From NCBI GenBank assembly GCA_041589455.1, contig JBFHVQ010000009.1, positions 1 through 58,053 on the forward strand: a stretch of 58,053 nucleotides of DNA, written 5' to 3'. Under the pieces are notes generated by a model. The model was not told the origin of the DNA and ran no database searches. It saw nothing but the letters and a program-made list of their open reading frames with translations. Every line of letters starts with the position of its first letter. Within the stretch, counting starts at the first letter, position 1. The position numbers were made by a program, and so were the translations under genes. Shown here piece after piece: positions 18,012-25,980 of this stretch. Origin of the DNA: SZUA-229 sp041589455. GTDB lineage: Bacteria; Pseudomonadota; Gammaproteobacteria; SZUA-229.

Positions 18012-18365
18012 TTAGAATTCAGATTGATTCCAGTTATTAAATGCCAGTAGCCACGAGGATATGTCTGGATAAGATTTCCCTCTTGCTATCAGGTGTTGCC
18101 CTAGCTGAATCATTAGTTCTCTAAATTCCTGAATCTCCACCTGCCATTGCCAGTCTTCTATACCTGGATTATCCGCAAGGGCTTCGTTGGCGAGTGATTC
18201 CGCACCGCCCCAGATATTTCGAGTGTTCAGCTCTATATACAGCTGGTCTTCATCATTATCACACAATGCGATAAGGTGCTGTATCAGCTCAAGCCGTTTA
18301 CTTTGATGTGCCTCCAATATTAATGCTATGCGTTGCAAGGTTTGTTTCAGTTCTGTTTGCTCCAT
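18012..18365 (-). CDS. Hypothetical protein, unrecognised
   Basis: A 117-residue soluble, acidic, mostly helical protein without signal peptide or membrane segment. No family was recognised. Tryptophans cluster in the middle and C-terminal part (NIWGGAESLAN, IEDWQWQVEIQEF, SWLLAFNNW). It is read in the same direction as the DsbB-like gene, 70 bases downstream of it. Codon use looks like its neighbours and the start ATG gives a plausible N-terminus, so it is probably a real gene. Confidence 0.6.
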   Translation of the reverse strand: MEQTELKQTLQRIALILEAHQSKRLELIQHLIALCDNDEDQLYIELNTRNIWGGAESLANEALADNPGIEDWQWQVEIQEFRELMIQLGQHLIARGKSYPDISSWLLAFNNWNQSEF

Positions 18366-18533
18366 AGCATTAACTCATCATATACATTGAGGCATCATTA
18401 TACTGTGTAATTTCAATATCAGACACCACGAACATATCTTCGCTTCATCATCAGTTAGACCCATAATACTCAATTCAGACAATGACGATTCCAATACAAT
18501 TCAAATGAATACCTCATCATCACAAACACCTGA

Positions 18534-18896
18534 TTAGGTACTAACAGATAACTCCTGACGACTAAATTTACTGTAGCTCTTACGATCCATTTCAACAATT
18601 TCACAGGTAATAACCTGTAACGCCAGAGGCATTCCCTGCAAGCACTCAACCACTAAACGACTGATGAGCTGTTTCTGTTGCGCTGTTCTTCCCTGATGAA
18701 TACGACATTGCACATGAATAAACCCCTTGCCTGCTGAACCCAGGCGGTAGTGCTCGATGGCAATTGCCCGTAATTTAATATTTGTTTCATCAAATAGCTG
18801 GCTCTCAACGATCGACTGGTAGACCTTGCCCATAACATCGGTAAGCTGCTGATTATTAATAGAATCTACTGTATATTCGATCAATATATGTGGCAC
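18534..18896 (-). CDS. 5-carboxymethyl-2-hydroxymuconate isomerase-like tautomerase
   Basis: Tautomerase-superfamily protein of about 120 residues that resembles CHMI (HpcD), an enzyme of homoprotocatechuate breakdown. The catalytic base of the superfamily is an N-terminal proline exposed after Met removal. The GTG at 18896 gives M-P-HILIEYTVD, placing Pro at position 2, and GGGGGT lies at good spacing upstream. The longer frame from GTG 18902 would bury that proline and has the SD too close, so it was rejected. Other matches are the IKLRAIAIEHYRLG and FIHVQCRIHQGRT segments. No aromatic-degradation genes are nearby, so the substrate may differ. Confidence 0.75.
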   Translation of the reverse strand: MPHILIEYTVDSINNQQLTDVMGKVYQSIVESQLFDETNIKLRAIAIEHYRLGSAGKGFIHVQCRIHQGRTAQQKQLISRLVVECLQGMPLALQVITCEIVEMDRKSYSKFSRQELSVST

Positions 18897-18961
18897 TGCC
18901 ACCCCCTATAAGTCGTCATATTAGGTTGCTTAAGATAATTATCCGTGGAAAAAATCACCCG

Positions 18962-18977
18962 TTCAGCTTTCATTCAG
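18962..18977 (+). promoter_or_regulatory. Direct-repeat box for an OmpR/PhoP-class regulator
   Basis: TTCAG occurs at 18962-18966 and again at 18973-18977, an 11-base period typical of OmpR/PhoP-class dimers binding one DNA face. The string TTCAGCTTTCATTCAG is nearly identical to the box at 21931. A -10-like TAAATT begins 12 bases downstream. The next gene encodes the His-rich secreted protein. Confidence 0.55.
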
Positions 18978-19048
18978 GCAACTCAGGATAAATTACAGTC
19001 AACAGGGAACAACTCCCTGATGATGATGATAACAACCGGAGAGTTAGC

Positions 19049-19540
19049 ATGAAACTGAATTTAACACTCAAAACCTTACCTCTTTTAGGTATTCTGGCTA
19101 TGACTTTTCTGGCATCGCCAGGAATAGCGCTTGCTGATAAAGATGAACGTAAGCACCGCAGGGATCATTATGCAGAGCAGCTGGAACGCAGGTATCAACA
19201 ACAGGAAAAACGTCAACATAAACGTGAGCACCGTGAACACGACCAGCAGCGCCATGCTATCCACAACTTTGCCCATCAACGACATGAGCAGAAGTATGCT
19301 TTTAAGGAAGGCTACAAACAGCCACACCGGCACCATAAAAAACACCACAAGCATTACAACAAGCATGGGCACAAACACTACAAACATAGACACCCACATT
19401 ATGGTTATGTTGAACCTCACACACATACCAGTCACTATCTGGCACGTGAGCCACGCTTTAGATCTTACGTCGATTTGCGCGACCTAAGCTTCGTACTGGG
19501 TCTACACACCGATAATTTTGACCTGATTTTCCGTGATTAG
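19049..19540 (+). CDS. Secreted histidine/lysine-rich protein, probable metal binder
   Basis: A 163-residue protein with a clear Sec signal peptide (LPLLGILAMTFLASPGIALA, cleavage near residue 29). The mature part is extremely basic and rich in His, Lys, Arg and Tyr: an N-terminal helical stretch of E/R/Q/K repeats, then a HRHHKKHHKHYNKHGHKHYK-type run (about residues 93-112), and a short ordered end. The His clusters suggest divalent-metal binding, buffering in the periplasm, or polyanion binding, but no family is recognised. It has an upstream box shared with another secreted protein and is followed by a terminator-like hairpin and by the PepSY/PhoPQ-like operon. GGAGAG gives a good ribosome binding site. 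Confidence 0.7.
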   Translation: MKLNLTLKTLPLLGILAMTFLASPGIALADKDERKHRRDHYAEQLERRYQQQEKRQHKREHREHDQQRHAIHNFAHQRHEQKYAFKEGYKQPHRHHKKHHKHYNKHGHKHYKHRHPHYGYVEPHTHTSHYLAREPRFRSYVDLRDLSFVLGLHTDNFDLIFRD

Positions 19541-19549
19541 TCTAGATGG

Positions 19550-19590
19550 AGCTGCTGAGTCATATATAAGCATCACTCAGCAGCTTCTTT
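19550..19590 (+). terminator. Terminator-like hairpin after the His-rich gene
   Basis: AGCTGCTGAGT (19550-19560) pairs perfectly with ACTCAGCAGCT (19575-19585) around a 14-base loop and is followed by TCTTT. It starts 10 bases after the stop codon. Confidence 0.65.
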
Positions 19591-19660
19591 GACACACATC
19601 TGGAGACCATGAGCACTTCGGTGTATGCTTCAATTGTTAATTTGAATATGGCCTTTATCT

Positions 19661-19906
19661 ATGAAAAGCACACTACTTCCATTGATGCTGTTAGCCAGCA
19701 TGCTAATCAGCTCTGCGGCTCACTCTGCCGAAAAGGCCATCAGTAAACAGCAGGCAATCAATATTGTGCAAAAACAGCATCCAGGCCGTGTGCTTTCAGT
19801 GAAGCAGAAAAACAGCCACTACACCATCAAGATACTGGACAACAAGGGTAATATACGCCTAATCAGAGTCGATTCAGGTGAAGGAAAAATCATCAGGAAT
19901 CACTGA
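19661..19906 (+). CDS. Secreted PepSY-domain protein
   Basis: An 81-residue protein: signal peptide (LPLMLLASMLISSAAHSA), then one PepSY-like unit (ISKQQAINIVQKQHPGRVLSVKQK, YTIKILDNKGNIRLIRVD). PepSY proteins bind peptides or modulate partners in the periplasm. It ends two bases before the start of the response-regulator gene, and PepSY genes commonly sit in front of PhoPQ-like systems. It may therefore be a periplasmic modulator or target of that sensor kinase; this is inferred from position. Confidence 0.8.
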   Translation: MKSTLLPLMLLASMLISSAAHSAEKAISKQQAINIVQKQHPGRVLSVKQKNSHYTIKILDNKGNIRLIRVDSGEGKIIRNH

Positions 19907-19908
19907 AT

Positions 19909-20604
19909 ATGCGTATTCTGATTATTGAAGATGAGCTGGAACTGCTCAATGACATTAAAAACCACCTGGAATCTGAACAGTTTATTGTCGACACCAGTAG
20001 CGATGGCAACGAAGGTTATTTTTTCGCCACCGAATACCCCATCGACGCAGCCATTATTGATATTGGTTTACCGGGTATGTCCGGCATTGAGATCATCCAG
20101 AAATTACGTGAACAGGGCCACACCATTCCGGTGTTAATTCTTACAGCACGAAGTCGCTGGCAGGAGAAAGTCGAAGGCCTGGAAGCTGGCGCAGATGACT
20201 ATCTGGTTAAACCATTTCAAATGGAGGAACTTATTGCCCGACTAAAAGCCCTACTACGTCGTGCCAGTGGATCAACCAGCCACGAACTACAGTGTGGCCC
20301 TATAAAATTAAATACAGCCACCCAACAGGTATTTAGTGAAAGCACATTAATTGAAGTCACGGCTTTTGAATACCGCATGCTGGAATACCTGATGCGACAC
20401 TCTAGTGAGGCGGTTTCCAAAACACGTCTTGCTGATTATCTTTATCCTCATGATGATGACCGTGACAGTAATGTGATCGAAGTTCTAATCGGCAGGCTTC
20501 GCAAAAAGCTTGATCCTGATGGCAAACGAAAACCCATTGAAACCCTACGCAATCGCGGTTATCGCTTTACTCTTTGTGACACCACAAGCTCAGAGACAAG
20601 CTAG
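19909..20604 (+). CDS. OmpR/PhoP-family response regulator
   Basis: A 231-residue DNA-binding response regulator. The receiver (residues 1-118) has the acidic pair in IIEDELELL, the phospho-acceptor in IDIGLPGMSG, Thr in LTARS and Lys in LVKPF. The winged-helix output domain (about 130-225) shows LTAFEYRMLEYLMRHSSEAVSK-type layout, SNVIEVLIGRLRKKLD as recognition helix, and the closing IETLRNRGYRF wing. It closely resembles PhoP-like regulators. The kinase gene follows 3 bases later. Likely sites are the 11-base-period repeats at 18962 and 21931. Confidence 0.9.
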   Translation: MRILIIEDELELLNDIKNHLESEQFIVDTSSDGNEGYFFATEYPIDAAIIDIGLPGMSGIEIIQKLREQGHTIPVLILTARSRWQEKVEGLEAGADDYLVKPFQMEELIARLKALLRRASGSTSHELQCGPIKLNTATQQVFSESTLIEVTAFEYRMLEYLMRHSSEAVSKTRLADYLYPHDDDRDSNVIEVLIGRLRKKLDPDGKRKPIETLRNRGYRFTLCDTTSSETS

Positions 20605-20607
20605 CCT

Positions 20608-21915
20608 ATGTCACTTAATTTACGGATAAACCTCAGCGCTACACTGTTACTGGTTATTTTTATTAGTCTAACCGCATTCGCACTGGATCGTGCCTTTTAC
20701 GAAAGCACCGAAAGCGCCTTACGCGACAAACTAACCAGCCAGTTATATGCACTTATGGCTGCGGCTGAAATCGATGAACAACAGATTGTTATGCCATCCA
20801 GTGAACTCGATGCATTACTCGGTCTTCCCAGCTCTGGTGTCTATGCCTATATAACCGATAGTAATGCTCAAATTCAGTGGCAATCATCATCAGTACTCAG
20901 CGCTTCCCCGCCACCTCCTTTATCTCTAAACGGTGGTGAAAAGCGTTTTACAAAATCCAGCACTGATAACAATAATTTCTATAGCCTGGCCTATGGCATT
21001 AACTGGTCGACTGATACACAAAGCCTGGCTCTAACTTTTAATATCAGCAGCGATCTTGAGTCGTTTAACCGACAGATCCAGTACTATCGAACAACTTTAC
21101 TGGGCTGGTTACTAGCAATGGCTATCTTGCTGCTACTTAGTCAGGCATTTATTCTGCGCTGGGGTTTATCCCCATTACGTAAAGTCGGCCATGAGCTTAA
21201 TCTTATAGAAAGTGGCGAGCAGGAGAGAATTGTGAAAAATTATCCGCTGGAAATCAATCGCCTGACACAAAACATAAACCAGTTACTGCAACAGGAAAGA
21301 GACCAGAAAACACGTTATAGAAACGCATTGGGTGACCTCGCACACAGCCTGAAAACGCCTCTAGCTGTACTACAGGGAGGAGTTAGAAACGCCGCTGACC
21401 CATCGCTACAGGAACAGATTGATCGCATGAATAATATTGTGGAATATCAGTTACAGCGTGCTTCAACTGCCGGCTCTACCAGTATTGGCAAAGCCGTGAG
21501 CATCAAACTAACGGTTGAGCGCATGTTAGATTCGCTCAATAAGGTATACCAAGAAAAAAATATTAAAACTGAAATATCCATTGCCGATGAACTGAAGTTT
21601 CGCGGTGATGAAGGCGACCTGATGGAACTACTAGGCAACTTGATGGACAACGCCTTCAAATGGGCAAAGCAGGTCATTCATGTAAGTGCAATGCAAAAAG
21701 AGTCACACCTCTACATTATCGTGTCTGACGATGGCCCTGGAATTGCCCCTGATCAGGTCGAATTGCTATTACAACGTGGCATACGTGCCGACCAGGGGGT
21801 TGCTGGACACGGAATTGGACTGTCAATTATTGGTAATATTGTCGACGCCTATAAAGGCCAGCTGGATATCCGCACTAGTCACCTCGGCGGCGCTGAAGTT
21901 CAAGTGATTATTTAA
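20608..21915 (+). CDS. PhoQ-like sensor histidine kinase
   Basis: A 435-residue membrane kinase partnered with the preceding regulator. A first helix (LLLVIFISLTAFALD) and a second (LLGWLLAMAILLLLSQAFIL, about residues 168-187) enclose a periplasmic sensor of roughly 140 residues. A HAMP-like linker, the H-box LAHSLKTPLAVLQG (about 247-260) and an HATPase domain with N-box LLGNLMDNAFKWA and G-boxes SDDGPGI and GHGIGLSI follow. The HSLKTPLA form of the H-box is typical of PhoQ/QseC-type kinases. The sensor domain is not as acidic as E. coli PhoQ, so Mg2+ sensing cannot be assumed. Confidence 0.88.
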   Translation: MSLNLRINLSATLLLVIFISLTAFALDRAFYESTESALRDKLTSQLYALMAAAEIDEQQIVMPSSELDALLGLPSSGVYAYITDSNAQIQWQSSSVLSASPPPPLSLNGGEKRFTKSSTDNNNFYSLAYGINWSTDTQSLALTFNISSDLESFNRQIQYYRTTLLGWLLAMAILLLLSQAFILRWGLSPLRKVGHELNLIESGEQERIVKNYPLEINRLTQNINQLLQQERDQKTRYRNALGDLAHSLKTPLAVLQGGVRNAADPSLQEQIDRMNNIVEYQLQRASTAGSTSIGKAVSIKLTVERMLDSLNKVYQEKNIKTEISIADELKFRGDEGDLMELLGNLMDNAFKWAKQVIHVSAMQKESHLYIIVSDDGPGIAPDQVELLLQRGIRADQGVAGHGIGLSIIGNIVDAYKGQLDIRTSHLGGAEVQVII

Positions 21916-21930
21916 CCACGAAATATTTCG

Positions 21931-21946
21931 TTCAGCTATCATTCAG
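21931..21946 (+). promoter_or_regulatory. Direct-repeat box for an OmpR/PhoP-class regulator (second copy)
   Basis: TTCAG at 21931-21935 and at 21942-21946 repeats with an 11-base period inside TTCAGCTATCATTCAGC. A -10-like TAATAA lies at 21960-21965, so the second half-site overlaps the -35 position, as for an activator. It directly precedes the surface-protein gene at 21998 and follows the kinase gene of the presumed regulator. Confidence 0.6.
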
Positions 21947-21997
21947 CTATCCCATGTTGTAATAACTCCATGATTCAAACATGACTGGAGAATTTCA

Positions 21998-22786
21998 ATG
22001 TATAACTGGCTCACCACAAGAACACTACCGCTATTGATTGTCAGTCTATTATCGACAACGGCGTCAGCAGAAACCACAGCACAGAATCGCACATCAAAAT
22101 CGATTAGTTATTCAAGCCAGGCTGAAAACATCAGCAAGCCTGATCGGGATCAATTACTGCTGCAAAGTAAAAACACCTCGAGTAAACCATCTGAAAAAAC
22201 GGATTATCGACATGAATCTACTTCTTTAAGTATAGAAATTAGCAGCGTCGAATATTTTGATAGCCATGATTTCTATATCTATGATGCCTCTAGTCATTTG
22301 ATTAGCGATATTGACACTGATGGTTTTTATCACCGTTTTAGCGTCAATATCGATGTCGACACTTACCTACATGAAGCACAGGTATTTGCTCGACTTTATT
22401 TAAGCTATGAAGGTGGCCCATGGGAATATTTCGCAACCAGCGACCACTATCTAATCCATAGCGACAACGCAATGGATGCCTTTACTATTGAAACTGAGCT
22501 AGCCGCTGGTTTTCCTGCAGGCCATTACGATATCAGAATAGAAATATATGATAGTCATACTGGACACTGGATATTAGCCTATGGCCCCTACGACGACGCC
22601 TCATTAAACGTACTACCATTAGAAGACAGTTACGCCGATGCCCTGTATGTATACGACGTATACCCTGTCGAAACTGAAATTGTGGTGGGCGCCAGAGGTT
22701 CACTACACCTGGCATGGCTGGGCCTACCTATATTTGTCTGGCTTGGTCGACGCTATACCACTAAAAGCCAGAATAAACATGTATAA
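21998..22786 (+). CDS. Secreted choice-of-anchor H-like protein with C-terminal membrane anchor
   Basis: A 262-residue protein: signal peptide (LLIVSLLSTTASAE), a linker rich in Ser and Lys, a beta-rich domain (about residues 70-215, with VEYFDSHDFYIYDASSHLI, FARLYLSYEGGPWEYFATS, IRIEIYDSHTGHWIL), and a C-terminal sorting-type tail GARGSLHLAWLGLPIFVWLGRR (about 232-253) of glycine motif, hydrophobic helix and basic end. The body resembles the 'choice-of-anchor H' family, often next to PhoPQ-like systems. The tail resembles GlyGly-CTERM but only loosely, since the glycine pair is degenerate. The same regulatory repeat precedes it and the His-rich gene. Confidence 0.65.
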   Translation: MYNWLTTRTLPLLIVSLLSTTASAETTAQNRTSKSISYSSQAENISKPDRDQLLLQSKNTSSKPSEKTDYRHESTSLSIEISSVEYFDSHDFYIYDASSHLISDIDTDGFYHRFSVNIDVDTYLHEAQVFARLYLSYEGGPWEYFATSDHYLIHSDNAMDAFTIETELAAGFPAGHYDIRIEIYDSHTGHWILAYGPYDDASLNVLPLEDSYADALYVYDVYPVETEIVVGARGSLHLAWLGLPIFVWLGRRYTTKSQNKHV

Positions 22787-22862
22787 CATCTGTTTTTTGA
22801 CAAATTAACTTCAAAAGTATTATCCACGTCTCAAAATTCTCATTACGTTTGATGATAATAGG

Positions 22863-22894
22863 GTTCCCGAGTAAAAAATCGGGAACTCTATAAT
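22863..22894 (+). promoter_or_regulatory. Promoter with overlapping palindrome for the DUF2914 gene
   Basis: A perfect TATAAT -10 element lies at 22889-22894. Immediately upstream is a perfect inverted repeat, GTTCCCGA (22863-22870) and TCGGGAAC (22879-22886), with an A-rich 8-base spacer, which covers the -35 position. It may be an operator; equally it could be the terminator hairpin of the preceding gene, though no U-run follows. Confidence 0.45.
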
Positions 22895-22931
22895 ATTCAC
22901 GTGAACCCACTGGTCCACAAGGAGAAAAATG

Positions 22932-23495
22932 ATGAAGTTAAAATTCTGCATGATAACCATCCTGGGCTCGTTAATTTCTTCCCAGTCACTGGCAGCTGAA
23001 GGTGTAGCACGCTCAACTTTCACGACAGCTATCGATAATCGTGAGCCGGTTAATGAAATATCACAACTCAGCCCTGATGAATCAAAGATTTACTACTTTA
23101 CAGAAATCAAAGGCCTAAAAGACCAAACCATATCCCATCGCTGGGAACAAAATGGTGAAGTACAGGCCACTGTAGATTTTAATATTGGCGGGGACCGCTG
23201 GCGTGTATGGTCAAGTAAAAACCTGCAACCTGAATTTACTGGTGAATGGCAGGTTATGGTCGTCGATCAGGCGGGTAACGTACTCGCTCAAAATAGTTTC
23301 AATTATGGCAACGCCATTAATTCAATTAATAACGCCTCTGAAATCCAGGCAGATGCCGAAGAGAATACTGAAATAGAATCAGGCACTCAAAATATCAGTG
23401 AAACACAAGAAAAAATATTGGATCAGGTCGGCTCGGCTGAAACAGAAGTCACTGAAAATTTAGAGTCTGATACAGAGCAAAGTGCAGTACAATAA
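22932..23495 (+). CDS. Secreted DUF2914-domain protein
   Basis: A 187-residue periplasmic protein of unknown function. Signal peptide (MITILGSLISSQSLAAE), then DUF2914 (about residues 25-125) with its landmarks VARSTFTTAIDNREPVNEI, IYYFTEIKGLKDQTISHRWE, DRWRVWSSKNLQPEFTGEWQ and VVDQAGNVLAQNSF. The remaining 60 residues are an acidic, low-complexity tail rich in Glu, Thr and Ser that is not part of the domain. AAGGAG lies 7 bases before the second of two adjacent ATGs; the first (22929) is possible. The gene has its own -10 and a strong terminator, so it is probably monocistronic. Confidence 0.85.
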   Translation: MKLKFCMITILGSLISSQSLAAEGVARSTFTTAIDNREPVNEISQLSPDESKIYYFTEIKGLKDQTISHRWEQNGEVQATVDFNIGGDRWRVWSSKNLQPEFTGEWQVMVVDQAGNVLAQNSFNYGNAINSINNASEIQADAEENTEIESGTQNISETQEKILDQVGSAETEVTENLESDTEQSAVQ

Positions 23496-23518
23496 ATAAC
23501 GAGAAAAACTTAACCGTA

Positions 23519-23560
23519 TAAAATAACCCGGGAAGCATACTTTCCTGGGCTATTTTTTGT
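23519..23560 (+). terminator. Rho-independent terminator after the DUF2914 gene
   Basis: A GC-rich hairpin (AAATAACCCGGGAA pairing imperfectly with TTTCCTGGGCTATTTTT) ends in a T-run, 24 bases after the DUF2914 stop. It faces the convergent kinase gene and may serve both directions. Confidence 0.8.
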
Positions 23561-23600
23561 TATAACCCGCAATAATCCTAGCGATGGATTTCAGATAAAA

Positions 23601-24803
23601 TCACGACAGTGTCTTCAGTCTGAAATAAAAAGCAGTCCGCTCACCAGGAGTAGACTCAAAGCCAATTTCACCATGATGTGACTCTATAATATGCTTACAA
23701 ATATTCAACCCAAGCCCTGTACCTGGTAATTTATTGCCAGCCGAACCATTAGACTGCCTGAACTTTTTAAACAGTTGCTGCTGAAAATCATGTGCAATAC
23801 CTGCCCCATAATCAACTACAGAAACAGTCGCCACATGATTATTTAGCTCCAGAAAAACTTCTATCTTTCCACCTTCAGGAGAAAATTTTGCTGCATTTGA
23901 AAGAAGATTTGAAAGCACTTGAAGGATACGTTGCTCATCAGCCTTCACCCATACTTCATCAACTCCGGCTGGCAATTTTATTTCTACATTACACTTGCAT
24001 TGACTTATATAGTTTTGATTAAGCTCGACTGCCCTCTGCAGTAGATAAAGTAAATTAATTTTATGCAAATCTATTTGCAGCCTTCCCGCTTCCATTTTAG
24101 CCAGATCGAGAATATCGTTTACAATTATCAGCAATTGATTAGAATTATTCAGCGCCACATCCAGCAAGTTTCTCGCTTGCTCATTCATATCAGTTGAAAA
24201 GTGATTCAACAACCCTAATGATCCTTTAATTGAGGTCAGTGGTGTTCTTAACTCATGGCTAACCATTGACAGAAATTCATCTTTTGCATGATCCAGGCTT
24301 AATAACTGCTTAACCTTAATTCTCAATTCAAGTTGTGAAACTACCTGGCGCGCCAGTGCATTCAGTGCCTTTTGTTGTTGATCATCGAGCTTTCTAGCAT
24401 GGTGATCAATAACACATAAGGTACCTATATGATACTGGTTATCAAGCACCAAAGGGGCTCCTGCGTAAAACTTCACTTTAGGCTCATCCACCACTAGCGG
24501 ATTATCTTTGAAACGAATATCATCATCCGCATTTTCAACGACAAACAAATCATCCTGTAAAATTGCGTGTGCACAGAATGCAAATTCTCTGGGCGTTTCT
24601 GTCGCATCTAGACCATGATGAGATTTGAACCATTGTCGAGTTTCATCAATCAGACTAACTAGCGCAATAGGTACACCACAGATCTGCGCCGCAAGGAATG
24701 TTAAATCATCATATGCCTGCTCTTCCAGGGTGTCGAGTATTTCAAGCTGCTTTAGCTTCTTTAACCGTTCAGCCTCATTTTCAGCAGGTTTTGCTGCAAT
24801 CAT
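23601..24803 (-). CDS. GAF-domain sensor histidine kinase (soluble)
   Basis: A 400-residue cytosolic kinase. The GAF domain (about residues 20-165) carries the subgroup pattern CGVPIALVSLIDETRQWFKS and REFAFCAHAI, common in light-, redox- or ligand-responsive GAF kinases of environmental bacteria. Next come HisKA with the H-box SHELRTPLTSIKG (about 178-190) and an HATPase domain with LSNLLSNAAKFSPEGG, VVDYGAGI and PGTGLGLNICK. No membrane helices are present. The receiver gene lies directly upstream on the same strand, 50 bases away, forming a likely pair. Confidence 0.88.
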   Translation of the reverse strand: MIAAKPAENEAERLKKLKQLEILDTLEEQAYDDLTFLAAQICGVPIALVSLIDETRQWFKSHHGLDATETPREFAFCAHAILQDDLFVVENADDDIRFKDNPLVVDEPKVKFYAGAPLVLDNQYHIGTLCVIDHHARKLDDQQQKALNALARQVVSQLELRIKVKQLLSLDHAKDEFLSMVSHELRTPLTSIKGSLGLLNHFSTDMNEQARNLLDVALNNSNQLLIIVNDILDLAKMEAGRLQIDLHKINLLYLLQRAVELNQNYISQCKCNVEIKLPAGVDEVWVKADEQRILQVLSNLLSNAAKFSPEGGKIEVFLELNNHVATVSVVDYGAGIAHDFQQQLFKKFRQSNGSAGNKLPGTGLGLNICKHIIESHHGEIGFESTPGERTAFYFRLKTLS

Positions 24804-24852
24804 ATATCTTTTCCATTTATAAACATGAATAAGCCAGAATTACCTTACCTGA

Positions 24853-25242
24853 TTAAGCTGAAAAATTCTGATCCCAGATACTTTGTATCTCTCCACCGAG
24901 CAAAACAGGATCAAACGGTTTAGAAATCACATCTAATGCACCCAGTGCCTTGAGTGAATTTATCTCATCAGGTAATACTTTAGCAGTCATAAATATCGTT
25001 GGGATAGATTGATACTGATCTATCTTTCGAACAGCCTCAAGTGTCTGCGGGCCATCCATACCTGGCATCATCACATCGAGCAATAACAGGTCTGGCTGAA
25101 ATTCTTCAATGGCTGCGAGCGCCTCTTCGCCACTACTACATACCTTCACCTTATAGTTATTTATTGACTCAAGCGCTACAGCAGCAATCATCTGAATATC
25201 TTGCTGGTCTTCCACATAGAGTATTTTACTTAGCTGTGGCAC
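24853..25242 (-). CDS. Single-domain response regulator, partner of the GAF kinase
   Basis: A 129-residue receiver without output domain. Key residues: acidic pocket in ILYVEDQQD, phospho-acceptor Asp in LLLDVMMPGMDG, Thr in IFMTAKV and Lys in VISKPFDP. The GTG at 25242 gives MPQLSKILYVED and is preceded by a strong GGGGG at about six bases; longer frames begin at GTG 25248 or TTG 25254 and overlap that SD. Lying just before the GAF kinase gene, it probably receives phosphate from it and passes it on or acts by protein contact. Confidence 0.87.
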   Translation of the reverse strand: MPQLSKILYVEDQQDIQMIAAVALESINNYKVKVCSSGEEALAAIEEFQPDLLLLDVMMPGMDGPQTLEAVRKIDQYQSIPTIFMTAKVLPDEINSLKALGALDVISKPFDPVLLGGEIQSIWDQNFSA

Positions 25243-25410
25243 ATACACCCCCAAGTGAACGGCTTCTGAATAAAATAAAAAGACAACTGATCGTACTGAG
25301 TATAGACAAATTATTGAAATTTAACAGAATATAACCGAACACTGTACTCGTAACTATGTAGTCATCATACCCTGCGCCACACAAGGTGAAGCACAGTGCT
25401 GATGATTGTA

Positions 25411-25980
25411 TTACCAGGGACGAGTGATGGTAAACGCACCTCGAATATCCCCTTCTTTAAAGCCAGTCGCTTTATCTTCAGGGTAGAGACTATCAATTTT
25501 AGACTGTACCTGCGGCGCAATATTATCCCCATGACACTTTAAGCAGACCGCAGCAGTTGGAATCGCCTTCATAAAACGTAGTTGTTTAGCTCCTGCTTGC
25601 TCCTGCACTTCGAAATAAGCCATCGCCTTTACATCCTCACCCTTTGCCTTACGCTTTTCAAATTCAAGCAACACCTGCCTTTCCCAGTCATCAGGGGCAT
25701 TGGATGGATTCCTGGTTTTTAAGCTGGTTCTGGCAACATTCCAGCCTTGTTTTGCTGATAGCTGATCAGCAATCACAGGTGCCTGTGAATTACACACCTG
25801 AACAGCATTAACAGGACCACCTGCTTTCATAGCCGCCTGGAGTTCGCCTTTTAGCTGTTGCATAAAGTTTTTCACAACAACTTTACTTTCCTGCACTCGT
25901 TGCTGCAGCTCGGTTTCTGCCTGTAATGCAGTTGAGAAACCTAAAGTGAATACAAATGTGAGAAATAAATTTTTAATCAT
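25411..25980 (-). CDS. Secreted DUF3365 c-type haem protein
   Basis: A 189-residue periplasmic protein with a signal peptide (LFLTFVFTLGFSTALQA) and a single CLKCH haem c attachment site at residues 146-150. The body matches DUF3365 (Tll0287-like): VCNSQAPVIADQLSAKQGWNVARTSLKTRNPSN (about 62-94, where a cysteine lies near the haem in this family), PDDWERQVL and the closing GFKEGDIRGAFTITRPW. Such proteins have been linked with redox sensing and electron transfer, but the role of this one is not known. It stands alone upstream of the two-component genes. Confidence 0.85.
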   Translation of the reverse strand: MIKNLFLTFVFTLGFSTALQAETELQQRVQESKVVVKNFMQQLKGELQAAMKAGGPVNAVQVCNSQAPVIADQLSAKQGWNVARTSLKTRNPSNAPDDWERQVLLEFEKRKAKGEDVKAMAYFEVQEQAGAKQLRFMKAIPTAAVCLKCHGDNIAPQVQSKIDSLYPEDKATGFKEGDIRGAFTITRPW

